A stretch of DNA of 64,000 nt from Zygnema cylindricum. Its lineage: Eukaryota; Streptophyta; Zygnematophyceae; Zygnematales; Zygnemataceae. The DNA lies in the NCBI GenBank assembly GCA_037447655.1, contig JBBHKE010003004.1, forward strand, positions 310,001-374,000, written 5' to 3'. This document shows positions 1-8,047 of the stretch, one piece after another (position 1 is the stretch's first letter; each line of letters starts with the position of its first letter). The notes beneath the pieces are model-generated. The model had not been told where the DNA came from, did not search any database, and saw nothing but the letters and a program-made list of their open reading frames with translations. Both the position numbers and the translations under genes were made by a program.

Positions 1-750
1 TATAAGCAAAAACTTGAAGGAATGGAGCATGAGTTTGGAGTCATAATAGATGAGGAACTCAGTGCAGAAGAGAAAAAATTTATGTCCCAAGTACCCTATA
101 GGCAAGTAGTAGGAAGTTTAATTTACTTCATGAATTGCACTAGGCCCAATATAGCTGCAGCTGTTGGTGTGTTGAGTAGAAGTCTACAAAATCCACGAAA
201 GAGAGATTGGGAGGCAGCAAAAAGGGTCTTAAGATATCTTGTTGGGACTAGGAATCTTTGGCTTACTTTGGGAGGGGACAAGGTTAGTATTAATACTTGG
301 AGTGATGCTAGCTATGGTGATGTGCCTAGTAGGAAGTCTACAATTGGGTATGTCATTCAGATTGGAAGTGGAACTTGTAGTTGGAGTAGTAAACTTCAAA
401 AATTCACGGCTCAATCTACTATGGAAGCCGAATACATGGCTGCAAGCGCAGCCTTAAAGGAATTGCTTTGGATTAAGGCATTCCTTCAAGAATTGGGGTT
501 TACACAACATGGAACACAAGTAATGTGGTGCGACAATTAGGCAGCCATTTCTGTGGCTACAAACCCAAGTCACCATTTTAAGAGTAAGCATATGGACATT
601 CGTCTACATTTGGTACGTGAGAAAGTATTTGCAAAAGTGTTAAAACTTTGTTATTTGCCTGATGAGAAAATGGTTGTGGATATGTTAACAAAAGCCCTTC
701 CCGCTCCTAAATTGGAGTATTGCAGAAAAACATGTGGTCTAAGTGAGTAA
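1..750 (+). pseudogene. Ty1/copia lineage B pol, 3' end (RNase H), broken
   Basis: This is the C-terminal part of a copia polyprotein, open from the window edge. It reads the end of the reverse transcriptase connection (PYRQVVGSLIYFMNCTRP) and the RNase H domain, with TWSDASYGD near 300, STMEAEYMA near 420 and KHMDIRLHLVREK near 590. The family end DMLTKALPAPKLEYC follows near 680. One in-frame TAG at 538-540 replaces the glutamine of the usual CDNQAAI motif; other copies in this window have CAG there, so a single C-to-T change is the simplest explanation. The frame is otherwise intact to TAA at 748-750. A purine tract and an LTR follow directly. Its residues differ clearly from family A, so it is a separate lineage. 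Gag, protease and integrase lie outside the window. Confidence 0.9.
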
Positions 751-772
751 GTCTTCTAAAGCTTAAGGGGAG

Positions 773-1132
773 TATTGAAAAATAAGCTTTAGTAAGTCTT
801 AGAAATTTGAGTCTAGGACTTAGAATATTTTTAGAATACCAACTGTTCAATATTGACCAAATTTAGTGTAGATTTTTTGTAGTATCTACACGAATTGATA
901 TCTTTAAGTTAATTAGTGTGTAGGGCCGCCAATGAATGTAGACGTGATAAGAATCATCCGGATTTTTAGGGTATAGATATTGTTAGTGGACAATTCTGGT
1001 CCAAACACTTAGATTTTTGTCAATAAGGTGTCTGGTGAACCATGTACATACGTTTTTGATGTTTTCTAGATCTTTTGAGTATTTAGATCAATTAGGATTG
1101 ATCAATTCAATACAAAATGTACATTCTACACA
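773..1132 (+). repeat. LTR of copia lineage B, shared by two internal regions
   Basis: The segment follows the polypurine tract AAGGGGAG that ends the pol fragment, and precedes a primer-binding-like site at 1141. Both edges are estimates: the start reads TATTGA rather than the usual TGTTGA, and no second LTR is present for comparison. It acts as 3' LTR for the pol fragment to its left and as 5' LTR for the gag start to its right. Confidence 0.65.
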
Positions 1133-1140
1133 AGAATTAA

Positions 1141-1152
1141 GGAAATCAGAGC
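1141..1152 (+). other. primer binding site, decayed, initiator-Met tRNA type
   Basis: GGAAATCAGAGC differs from the standard plant copia PBS TGGTATCAGAGC at three bases and sits a few bases after the LTR end. This supports that reverse transcription of lineage B was primed by initiator methionine tRNA. Confidence 0.6.
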
Positions 1153-1308
1153 ACTGAGTGCAGTTTAAGGTGTTTAATGCTCTATTGTCTCTAATTTGCT
1201 TGTAGTACATGTTTGTTTGGTTGAAATACCTCTTTCGTTTGGAGTTACATATCTTACACTATAGATCTAGTCTTCCAGGCATTTCTCTTTGGGTTTGCTT
1301 CCGCTAAC

Positions 1309-1454
1309 ATGTCTGATAATGGCTCAGCTCCTATTGCAAGTGCTCCTATTAGCCCTAGTGCTCCACCTGCTCCTGCTGGTGCAAGTGTGACTCCTAGTGG
1401 GAGTAGATCACAGCCGAGTCTTAATGCCCATGACCTTCAACACAAATATTCTGA
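1309..1454 (+). pseudogene. copia lineage B gag, N-terminal fragment
   Basis: An ATG about 157 bases after the PBS opens a frame beginning MSDNGSAPIASAPISPSAPP, an Ala/Pro/Ser-rich leader typical of the disordered start of copia Gag. After about 48 residues the reading is cut at 1455, where family A LTR sequence in the opposite orientation begins; the remaining open frame to 1527 is LTR sequence. No zinc knuckle or capsid part survives. Placement after LTR and PBS, rather than residue similarity, is the main reason for calling it gag. Confidence 0.55.
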
Positions 1455-2200
1455 CCTCTCTCACCCCTGTGAGGACAAGAATCCCGTGAGTCAAACGCAA
1501 AAAAAATCACTGAAATTGCTCACCTGAGCAGTAAGTTATGGCTGGTCAAAGATGACCTTTATAGTTACAAGCTCTCTTAGAGAGAGAGGTACCTAAATAT
1601 TACTAAGTCTCGGTCTGCCTACTCACGACTACCTACTATTAAACCCAAGTCCAATGGGAACACTATAAAGTACAAGAAGGTACAATGGGCGATGTACTTA
1701 TTGTACGACCATTGTACGACAAGGTCTACAAGGTGACACCTGTCATATCGGAAGCCATGGTTCCTCCTCCCATCTTCTCCGGTATCAAATAATGTGGCGC
1801 CACGTGGCACCGCGTGACGCTATATCCGTATGCCGCCAAAAAGCTCACTTCGCGTGGCGGCTATAATGCCGGCAGTCCGATCAAAACATATTTTACACGG
1901 TTCAGATTCGCGTACATGTAGAAATTGCTCCTTTTGGTTAGTCTGCTGTTAATTAGCTGTTTTGTTAATGTTTATATATTTATGAAACCCGTCACGTGTA
2001 TCGTTTCGTAACGCCTTAATGGTTAAGGCGTAAAACTATAAATAATCTAGAGGTCACAGGTTCAAATGTAGACCAAGGCTTCATTTTAGCCAAAATACCC
2101 TTAACTGCAAAAACTGCCACTTTCTAAATATGGCGGCAGCCATGGCGCGTCTTTGATCCTTATTCTCTTTCTTTAAAACAAAACTAAAATAGGGAAGTGA
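1455..2200 (-). repeat. family A LTR remnant, reverse orientation
   Basis: Reading on the minus strand, this resembles the family A LTR. It has the 3' region (CTCAGGTGAGCAATTTCAG against CTCAGGGGAGCAAATTCAG elsewhere), the TATA/initiator zone around 1540-1600, repeated GTAC motifs at 1660-1720 and a CACGTGGC box near 1800. About 100 bases of the LTR 3' end are missing at 1455. The other end fades near 2200. It may be a solo LTR or a truncated copy. No gene lies in it. Confidence 0.65.
2009..2076 (+). other. tRNA-like segment within LTR (antisense to LTR)
   Basis: TTAATGGTTAAGGCG (2016-2030) resembles a Pol III A box, and GGTTCAAATG (2059-2068) a B box, at tRNA-like spacing. No complete cloverleaf is evident by eye. 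Confidence 0.4.
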
Positions 2201-2229
2201 ACTATTAATTACCTCTTTTCAACAGTCTT

Positions 2230-3888
2230 CAAAATAAAGGACAACACATTTATACCGACTATACATCCTTCAAGGTGAAACCGAACGAATCTATCGATGA
2301 GGCCGCAAAAAGATTTAATATCATTATTGAACACTCGCAAATATGGAAAAATTTATTGAGGAGAATGATAAGGCATCGGTCTTCACCCATGCTCTATCGG
2401 AGAAAATGATACACTTAAGGGATATTCTCTTATCGAGGGATTCGAATACCTTGGATTGAATTATTACATTCCTCAAATCTACTGAAGCAAATCGTCCTAG
2501 CTCATCGAGGGGAACTCAACCGACCAGTTCCCTCAACGCGACGACACTGGAAACGCCCGATCTAAATTATTTTCGGGGAAGAGGAGGTAGAAGAGGAGGA
2601 AATCCGAGAGGAAGAGGTAGAAGAGGACACGAAAGGGCCGAGAGATCACCCTCTCAGCCCGGATATTCAGATCTGACCAATTTTGCCTGCTTTCAGTGTG
2701 GCAAACTTGGTCATATGGTGGCCTCTTGTCCGGACAAGGAGCGCTAATGCCATTTTTGCGGGAAATGGGGCCATATAAGCCCCCAATGTTATTCAAAGCC
2801 TGAAAATGGAAGCGCCGGCGGTAGAGGTGGCGGCGACGGTAGAGGAGACGCCGGCAGCCGATACACTGGTCGCGGCGGCGGTCGTCTCGGCGGCCGCGGT
2901 GGTCGCGGAGGCCGCCATGGAAGTGGAGGAGGACATTACCTTGGTGACGAGCATTTTTGAAGGGGAAGGAGAAGGACCGCAAATATTTTCGGTCCTTAAC
3001 CTATCGCGCGATTTATTAACAGCCATAGGACAAGAAAAGGATTCGATAATTGATTCGGGTGCGTCCCATCACGTATGTACGGACGCGTCCCTTTTCTATG
3101 ACCTACGGCAACTCACGGTACCGAAAAAAATTACTGTCCCAAGTGGAAAGATATTTTCAATCGGTACAGTGGGTACTGTACGGATTGATTTACCTATTTT
3201 GGACTCACGCAAAGTGGAAAAACTGACGCAGGTCGAACTAACAAATGTTTTATTTTAACCCGAAGGTTCAGTGAACCTTCTTAGCGTACCTCAAATTCAA
3301 CGAACAGGTTGCAGCGTACTTTCATACGGAGATTCAACAATTAAAATTGTACGACCGGATGGTGTACAAATCGGCGAAAGGGAGGTCACGAAATTTATGC
3401 ACAGTCAGTTATTTTGGCGTCGGCCTAAATCCTCCCTAATTTTCGCCGGTATTATTTCACAAATATCTTATTTAAAGGGCGATTTGACATTATGGCACCA
3501 TTGGATGTGTCACACATGCGAGGCGAGTTTGCGACGAATGATAATAAATTGGAGCGTAAGGGGATTAGATTTGGCGTCGGGAGAGAAAATTAACGGGTGC
3601 GAAGGATGTAGTAAAGGGAGACAAATCCGAAAGCCACATCCGGCTAAGGATCCAATGCATCGATCTAAGCATCCGCCTGATCTTGTGCATATTGATTTAT
3701 GTGGGGACGTTAAACCAGAGACGATTGGAGGAAACAAATATATTATGGTGGTGGTGGACGACTTCTCTCGATTCACATAGGTAATATTGCTTAAACACAA
3801 ATTCGAAGCATTTTTACGCTTTCAAGAGTGGCATGTTATGGCCGAAAGGCAATGTGAGAGAAAATTAAAGTCTATAAGATCGGGAGGA
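2230..3888 (+). pseudogene. Ty1/copia lineage C gag-protease-integrase fragment
   Basis: A third copia lineage, different from A and B. The gag part (2260-2500) is frameshifted. It is followed by a Gly/Arg-rich run (2575-2640), zinc knuckle CFQCGKLGHMVASC (about 2689-2730), a TAA stop at 2746, a second knuckle CHFCGKWGHISPQC, and another Gly/Arg box (2805-2925). Next come the protease motif IIDSGASHHVC (about 3047), a stop near 3256, the pre-integrase zinc region (LTLWHHWMCHTC ... CEGCSKGR) and the integrase start with DLVHIDLCGDV and VVVDDFSRFT. The last recognisable residues are KLKSIRS near 3885, where a family A LTR takes over. Reverse transcriptase, RNase H and LTRs are not seen. At least four stops or frameshifts make it inactive. 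Confidence 0.85.
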
Positions 3889-4742
3889 AGCTAGAGCCAT
3901 GGTTGCCTATGCTCCTTCTAGAGTCAGAAGGCAGATCCTTGGTAAACTTACCAAAAGGATTGACGGACCCAGGATTTGATCCTGGTACCTACCATCCGTC
4001 AAAGTAGCCGTTACCCTGTAGTCTAAGACCAGTGCTGAAGTATATAGGGTACGATAGCTACTTAAAGATGACGAAAAAGAGAAGTTCGATTTACTGAGAA
4101 ACGGACCGCAATCACACAAAGACAGTTAAAAATAGAATTACACCGGAAATGTACTACTTGTATTTTTAACGGCTATAAATTAAGGACGACATTAATCTAA
4201 CGACGGAGAAAGAAGTCGACATCGCGGAATGGTCGATTTGGCGGTTTTCGGTCACAACCACAACGGGTGACATGTGGCAGCATGATATTGGATGACGGCA
4301 TCTCCGGGACATATTATGGCGAACTCGGATATGGCAGGCGTCGTCTTTCTGGCCATATTCCACAATGGCCGTACAGAAAACACTTCGGACCAAGTGCCTT
4401 TCTCTACTCTACACTCAATTGATTGGTTCCGTACATCAGTAGGAGAGGGTTTAAACAGGGGTTTAGGACTTAGAAAATTGGAGATAGCCGCCTCTCTCTC
4501 AGAGAGCTTTTGTATAAAAGGGTCATCTTTGACCATTGATAATTAACTGCTCAGGGGAGAAAATTCAAGGATTCTTTTTGTGGCAGACTCAGGGGAGTCA
4601 GCCCTTCCAAGGGGTGCTGTCTGGTAAATCTGTATTCTGTCAGGGTGTTAGCAATATTCAGACAAAGCTCAAAGAACTGAGGTTATCCTAGAGGCTTCTA
4701 GCAAGCTGCCTACTCTGAGTACCTATGGAGGTCTCAGAGTTG
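3889..4742 (+). repeat. family A LTR (5' LTR of A2), 5' truncated
   Basis: It shares with the other family A LTRs the GCTAGAGCCATGG segment at the left, the tRNA-like segment, the GTGACATGTGGCAG zone, and the promoter region with TTTGTATAAAAGGG (4508-4521). The terminal GGAGGTCTCAGAGTT is at 4728-4742. The first hundred or so bases are missing because the copy abuts lineage C coding sequence. Confidence 0.8.
3961..4035 (-). other. tRNA-like segment within LTR (antisense to LTR)
   Basis: On the minus strand CCAGGATCAAATCCTGG (3969-3985) forms a perfect 5-bp stem with a 7-base loop, like a T arm. It is enclosed by TGACGGA / TCCGTCA (3995-4001 with 3961-3967), a perfect 7-bp pairing like an acceptor stem. 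A D-arm-like part follows up to about 4035. Confidence 0.5.
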
Positions 4743-5492
4743 TAAGGAGGAGTGATGATCTTAGACGATCAGATGAGTGTAGAGGAGAGAGAATTTATGA
4801 AGTCTATTCCTTATAGACAGGTCGTAGGAAGTTTAATCTATTTTATGAACTGTATCAGACCAGACATAGCTGCAGCAGTTGGAGTACTCAGTAGGAGTCT
4901 TAATGATCTAGGAAGAGATACTGGGAGGCAGCCAAGAGAGTCATGAGATATCAGGTGGGAACTAGAGAGTTATGGTTGCATTTGGGAGGGGAGCACACTG
5001 ACAACACTACTTGGAGTGACCCCATTTATGGGGACGCACCTATGAGACGATGCACTTCTAGGTATGTGTTGTATGTTGGGGAAGGTGCTTGTTGTTGAAG
5101 TAGTAAGCAACAAAGGGTGGTTGCTCAGTCCACTGTGGAGGCTAAGTACATGGCCTCTTGTTCTGCTGTGAAAGATTTGATGTGGGTCAAGTCGTTGCTG
5201 CAAGAACTGGGGTATATGAAGGAGGGAGTGCATGAAGTGTTTTGTGATAATCAAGCGGCCATTGAAATTGCAGCCAATCTAAAACATCATTTTAAGGCTA
5301 AACATATGGACATAAAAATAAATTTTGTAAGAGAAAAAATGGAGGGTAAAATAGTGAATCTTCTATATAGATCTGATGAGGAAATGGTGGCTGACATGAT
5401 GACCAAACCTGTGCCCTCTCCAAAGCTAAAATATTGTAGGGAAATATGTAGATTAAAAGAAAAGTTAAAATTAGACTAAAAAATAAGGGGAG
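4743..5492 (+). pseudogene. A2 internal remnant: RNase H only
   Basis: The LTR end at 4742 is followed immediately by the late part of the family A polyprotein, so gag, protease, integrase and reverse transcriptase are deleted. Frame one reads SIPYRQVVGSLIYFMNC (about 4803) and breaks near 4915. A second frame from about 5110 reads STVEAKYMASCSAVKDLMW, FCDNQAAIEIA and KHMDIKINFVREK, and ends SPKLKYCREICRLK, stop near 5479. The polypurine tract AAATAAGGGGAG (5481-5492) precedes the next LTR. It is an internally deleted, inactive copy. Confidence 0.85.
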
Positions 5493-5708
5493 TGTTGAAA
5501 TAAGTAGTTTTATTTTATTTTTTAGGTCTAAATTAATTAGCGGAAAACATACAAAGAAAATATAGGCAGCATGCCTCCATCTCTTCTCTCTCGCCCCCAT
5601 ACTTGTTGTAGTCACTGAAGGAGAGAGAGAGCGATGGAGCTATGGCTCCCTTAGCTCCATGGGAAGAACTAAAGAGTGACTTAAGTCACTCTCAACAAAA
5701 GGTTGAGT

Positions 5709-5775
5709 CCGGCAAGACTCGAACCCCCGACCGGCAGAGCGCGGCGTAGCCGTTAGCTCTAACCAGTCTGTGGTA
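5709..5775 (-). other. tRNA-like segment within LTR, best preserved copy
   Basis: On the minus strand ACCACAGACTGGTTAGAGC (5756-5774) resembles a tRNA D arm/A box, and GGGGGTTCGAGTC (5716-5728) matches the T-loop/B-box consensus closely. No matching acceptor stem was found, so it is not called as a functional tRNA gene. Confidence 0.55.
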
Positions 5776-6341
5776 GAAGTCCGTTAGGATATATAGGGTT
5801 TGATTAGTATTTAAATTATTGTACTATACAGATATCATTCAACTGAAAATCTTTACGTCATGCATAGATACAGTTTGATAAAGTACGAAGTATTATACTA
5901 ATTGAAACGCATATCGCGCATTTTGTTTCGACATCGAAACAAATATCGCGCAAGTTTTTATTACGGCTGAGATTACATTTCGCGTCAAATCTGACGGCGC
6001 ACATCATCGCTGAAATCTCGGAATGGTCACTTTGGCATTTAGTGACGTGGCATGATCTGGCGCCACGTGGAGAGAAGACATTTGGTCGCTGGAATTCCGA
6101 GGAATGTATAGACGAGTGGAAAATGGACATGCGTCCGCCGAATGGCCTTGTCGTTCAAAGGCCGTACAAAAAGTATTCGGCAGTAATACTTTTTGGTACT
6201 GTACAGTGTTCTGATTGGTTCGTACATGCAGTAGATAGGGGCTGTGAGAGGAACTAGGAAAAACTAGGACTTAGAAAAAATCAGGAAGATAGTCGTCTCT
6301 CTCTTTGAGAGTTTGTATAAATTCGCATCTTTGCCACCCTA

Positions 6342-6345
6342 TAAC
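6342..6345. other. target-site duplication, left copy (taac)
   Basis: TAAC precedes the element end TGTCGAG and recurs at 17655-17658 after GACA. The flanking LTR reads ATAAC on both sides, so the duplication could be counted as 4 or 5 bp. Confidence 0.65.
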
Positions 6346-6621
6346 TGTCGAGCGTGCCAGAGAAACATAAGGGAAGGGCCCGCTGCCCGGAATGGCCGGT
6401 CTCGGCGTCCTGCAAAGAACCCACTAATGCAAATGCTTCCCATAATAATGATAATGCCCACTGCTGACCTTATCCCTCCTAACAGGAATGCATGCAGAGA
6501 TAGGAGAGGCACAAGGATAGGGAATAGGGATGAGTGCATGGGAAGGCAAAAAGATCTCCCCTCCCCCTTACTTTCCCCATTAAGCCGGGGAAAGGGGTTG
6601 GGTTCTCGGTAATCGGGTCGG

Positions 6622-6641
6622 TGCCCCAATTTCCCCCCCTC
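6622..6641 (-). other. putative polypurine tract of the gypsy element
   Basis: On the minus strand a run AAGAGGGGGGGAAATTGGGG lies just downstream of the integrase stop near 6642-6673. This is where plus-strand priming of a gypsy element is expected. If so, the 3' LTR would be 6346 to about 6630. Confidence 0.5.
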
Positions 6642-7373
6642 TTAGTCAACCGTGACTAAGAAAAAGAAATAGTTACCCGCCCAATTCATAGTTCTCGCAG
6701 AACCATGGACTAGGGGATGGAGGGCGTGGTTCCCATGAGGAGGGGAGACAAGGTGGATTCCAGCATTGCCCGCACTGATGGCAGACCAAGATGTCTTGTT
6801 GTTGGGAGGACAAGTTGCAGGATGAGGAACGGAAGGAGGATCGGCAAAGTACATCAAGTGGAAAGTGGGGTCGTCTTCTAATCCTCGGAGGTGACAAGGG
6901 GCCACATTGATTTGATTCTCTTTAATTCGTCGCCCATCTTTCCCCTCCAAAGTCAAAACTCCCTTATTTGAAACTTCCACCACTTTCAAGATCACCCGCC
7001 CGGCAGAAATGTCAAGCGTGTCCTTTTTCTGTTGCATGCGATCAACAAAGTCTCCGGGCATAAATCGTCGCTGTCCGGGCACATAATCTCCGCTCCGGTG
7101 CTGGGAATACCACAATTGATCCCAGTGTTGTGCCGCCTGTAAATTCCCCATGGCGAGAGGCATCTCTCGGTGGAAAATTTTGGCACTATCGGCGATCATT
7201 TTTTCGACAGTTTCCTTGTCATCCATTGCCAGTAGGACCACTGCTTGGGCAGAGGCAGCCCCGGGCAGAATGGGATGCCGTCGGAATAAAATGAAGTAAG
7301 GGCTGTAGGAGTGACGAGAAGCCCTCTGCTGAACCGGTATCCCATGGCAATCCAAGGCACCCTTTTGTCCCAC
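6642..7373 (-). pseudogene. gypsy integrase, C-terminal part
   Basis: This open frame overlaps the end of the catalytic-domain frame and continues it. It holds the post-catalytic region (FRRHPILPG, AMDDKETVEKMI) and a basic SH3-like or GPY/F-type segment (RFMPGDFVDRMQQKKDTLD ... GRVILKVVEVSNKGVLTLEG). It ends with KENQINVAPCHLRGLEDDP near 6870. After that the better frame is the one carrying the PHD-like cysteines, so the last 60 or so residues here are probably out of frame. No chromodomain was recognised. The transition from the catalytic part needs a frameshift near 7240-7320. Confidence 0.8.
6673..6830 (-). pseudogene. PHD-finger-like C-terminal module of gypsy integrase
   Basis: In the frame ending at 6673 the residues read CNLSSQQQ, then DILVCHQCGQCWNPPCL, then WFCENY. 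Aligned to the PHD consensus (C-x2-C, C-x2-C-x4-H-x2-C, W-x-C-x2-C), spacing fits: C, S (expected C), eight residues, C-x2-C, four residues, N (expected H), x2, C-L, then WFC-x2-Y (expected C). All three deviations are one base from the expected codon, so the module looks like a PHD finger decayed by point mutation. PHD fingers read histone H3 tails; here it would sit where chromodomains sit in chromovirus integrases and could guide integration. The link to the integrase frame needs a frameshift just upstream. Confidence 0.5.
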
Positions 7374-8035
7374 TCTCCCAAGTCCTCTTCAATTGCATAT
7401 TTTCGTAGTGACCGCTTCACTGTCTGTAAACACCTTTCGGCCAAACCGTCGGCTTGGGGGTGGTCGCGGCTGGTAAATCGATGGTCGATGAGGCATTTCT
7501 CCAAAAGATTAGTAAATTCTCCGGCGAATTCCGATCCCAGGTCGGTCAGAACCTCTGCTGGCGCCCCAAACTGTGACAGGACTCTTTGCAGAAAGGCGTC
7601 GGAAATGGACTTGGACTCCTTTCGGGGTAGGACCACAAGCTCTATCAATTTTGAGAAATGTTCAATCATGACCAAAACGAAACAATTCCCACGTCTGCTG
7701 GTTGGAAGAGGTCCCAAAAGATCTAAAGACCACCGATAAAACATTCCTCTGATGGGAAGAGAATGGAGCTCAGTCCCGCCTTTTTTGTCAAAAGCTGCCT
7801 TAACTCGATCGCATGAAGAGCAAGTCTGTACAATTCGGTTGACTTGGGCCCGCAACCCGTGCCACCAGTAAGAGCGTGTAACCAAGGAAGTGGTTCGCTT
7901 CTGTCCGAAGTGTCCACATTGTTTATGGAGATTGGTAATCAGAGTTTCTCGATCTGAGGGAGGAGGAACCACTCTCCTAGTACCGTCTGTCCATTTTCGG
8001 AGGAGCACTCCTCGGTCCCACTCATACGCCGCCAT
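7196..8035 (-). pseudogene. gypsy integrase, zinc-binding and catalytic domains
   Basis: The protein inserts element cDNA into host DNA. The HHCC zinc-binding domain is complete: H37, H42, C72, C75 in the frame starting at 8035 (LHKQCGHFGQ, CSSC). The catalytic triad is D105 (WSLDLLGPL), D165 (LTDLGSEFAG) and E200 (PQADGLAER); by my count D165-E200 is one residue shorter than the usual D(35)E spacing. The frame follows the RNase H frame after a stop at 8048-8050 and a frame change, so in the ancestral element the two were one polyprotein. The end of this frame (LPKQWSYWQW) is a frameshifted reading; the proper sequence continues in the 6642-7373 frame. Confidence 0.9.
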
Positions 8036-8047
8036 CCGGGTCTGAAC

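Larger units (their letters stand above)
5493..6345 (+). repeat. family A LTR, left part (continues at 17659)
   Basis: It begins TGTTGAAATAAG right after the A2 polypurine tract. It contains the antisense tRNA-like segment, the GCGC inverted-repeat module (about 5913-5955), CACGTGG (6064-6070) and the promoter TTTGTATAAATTCGC (6312-6326). It is cut at 6345 by the gypsy element and continues at 17659-17835, where the same LTR 3' region reads on. It serves as 3' LTR for A2 and, by position, as 5' LTR for A3. Confidence 0.85.

Noticed and set aside
2806-3258. Ala/Val/Glu-rich protein MEAPAVEVAATVEE as a gene
   Set aside because: Its first part is the wrong frame of the Gly/Arg-rich Gag segment; only the part from about 3000 on is the real protease frame of lineage C.
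5709-5775. Functional tRNA gene
   Set aside because: T and D arms are tRNA-like but no acceptor stem or consistent anticodon arm was found, and the segment is a regular part of the LTR family.
6642-6870. Chromodomain at the integrase C-terminus
   Set aside because: No aromatic-cage chromodomain pattern is present; the cysteine pattern in the other frame fits a PHD finger better.
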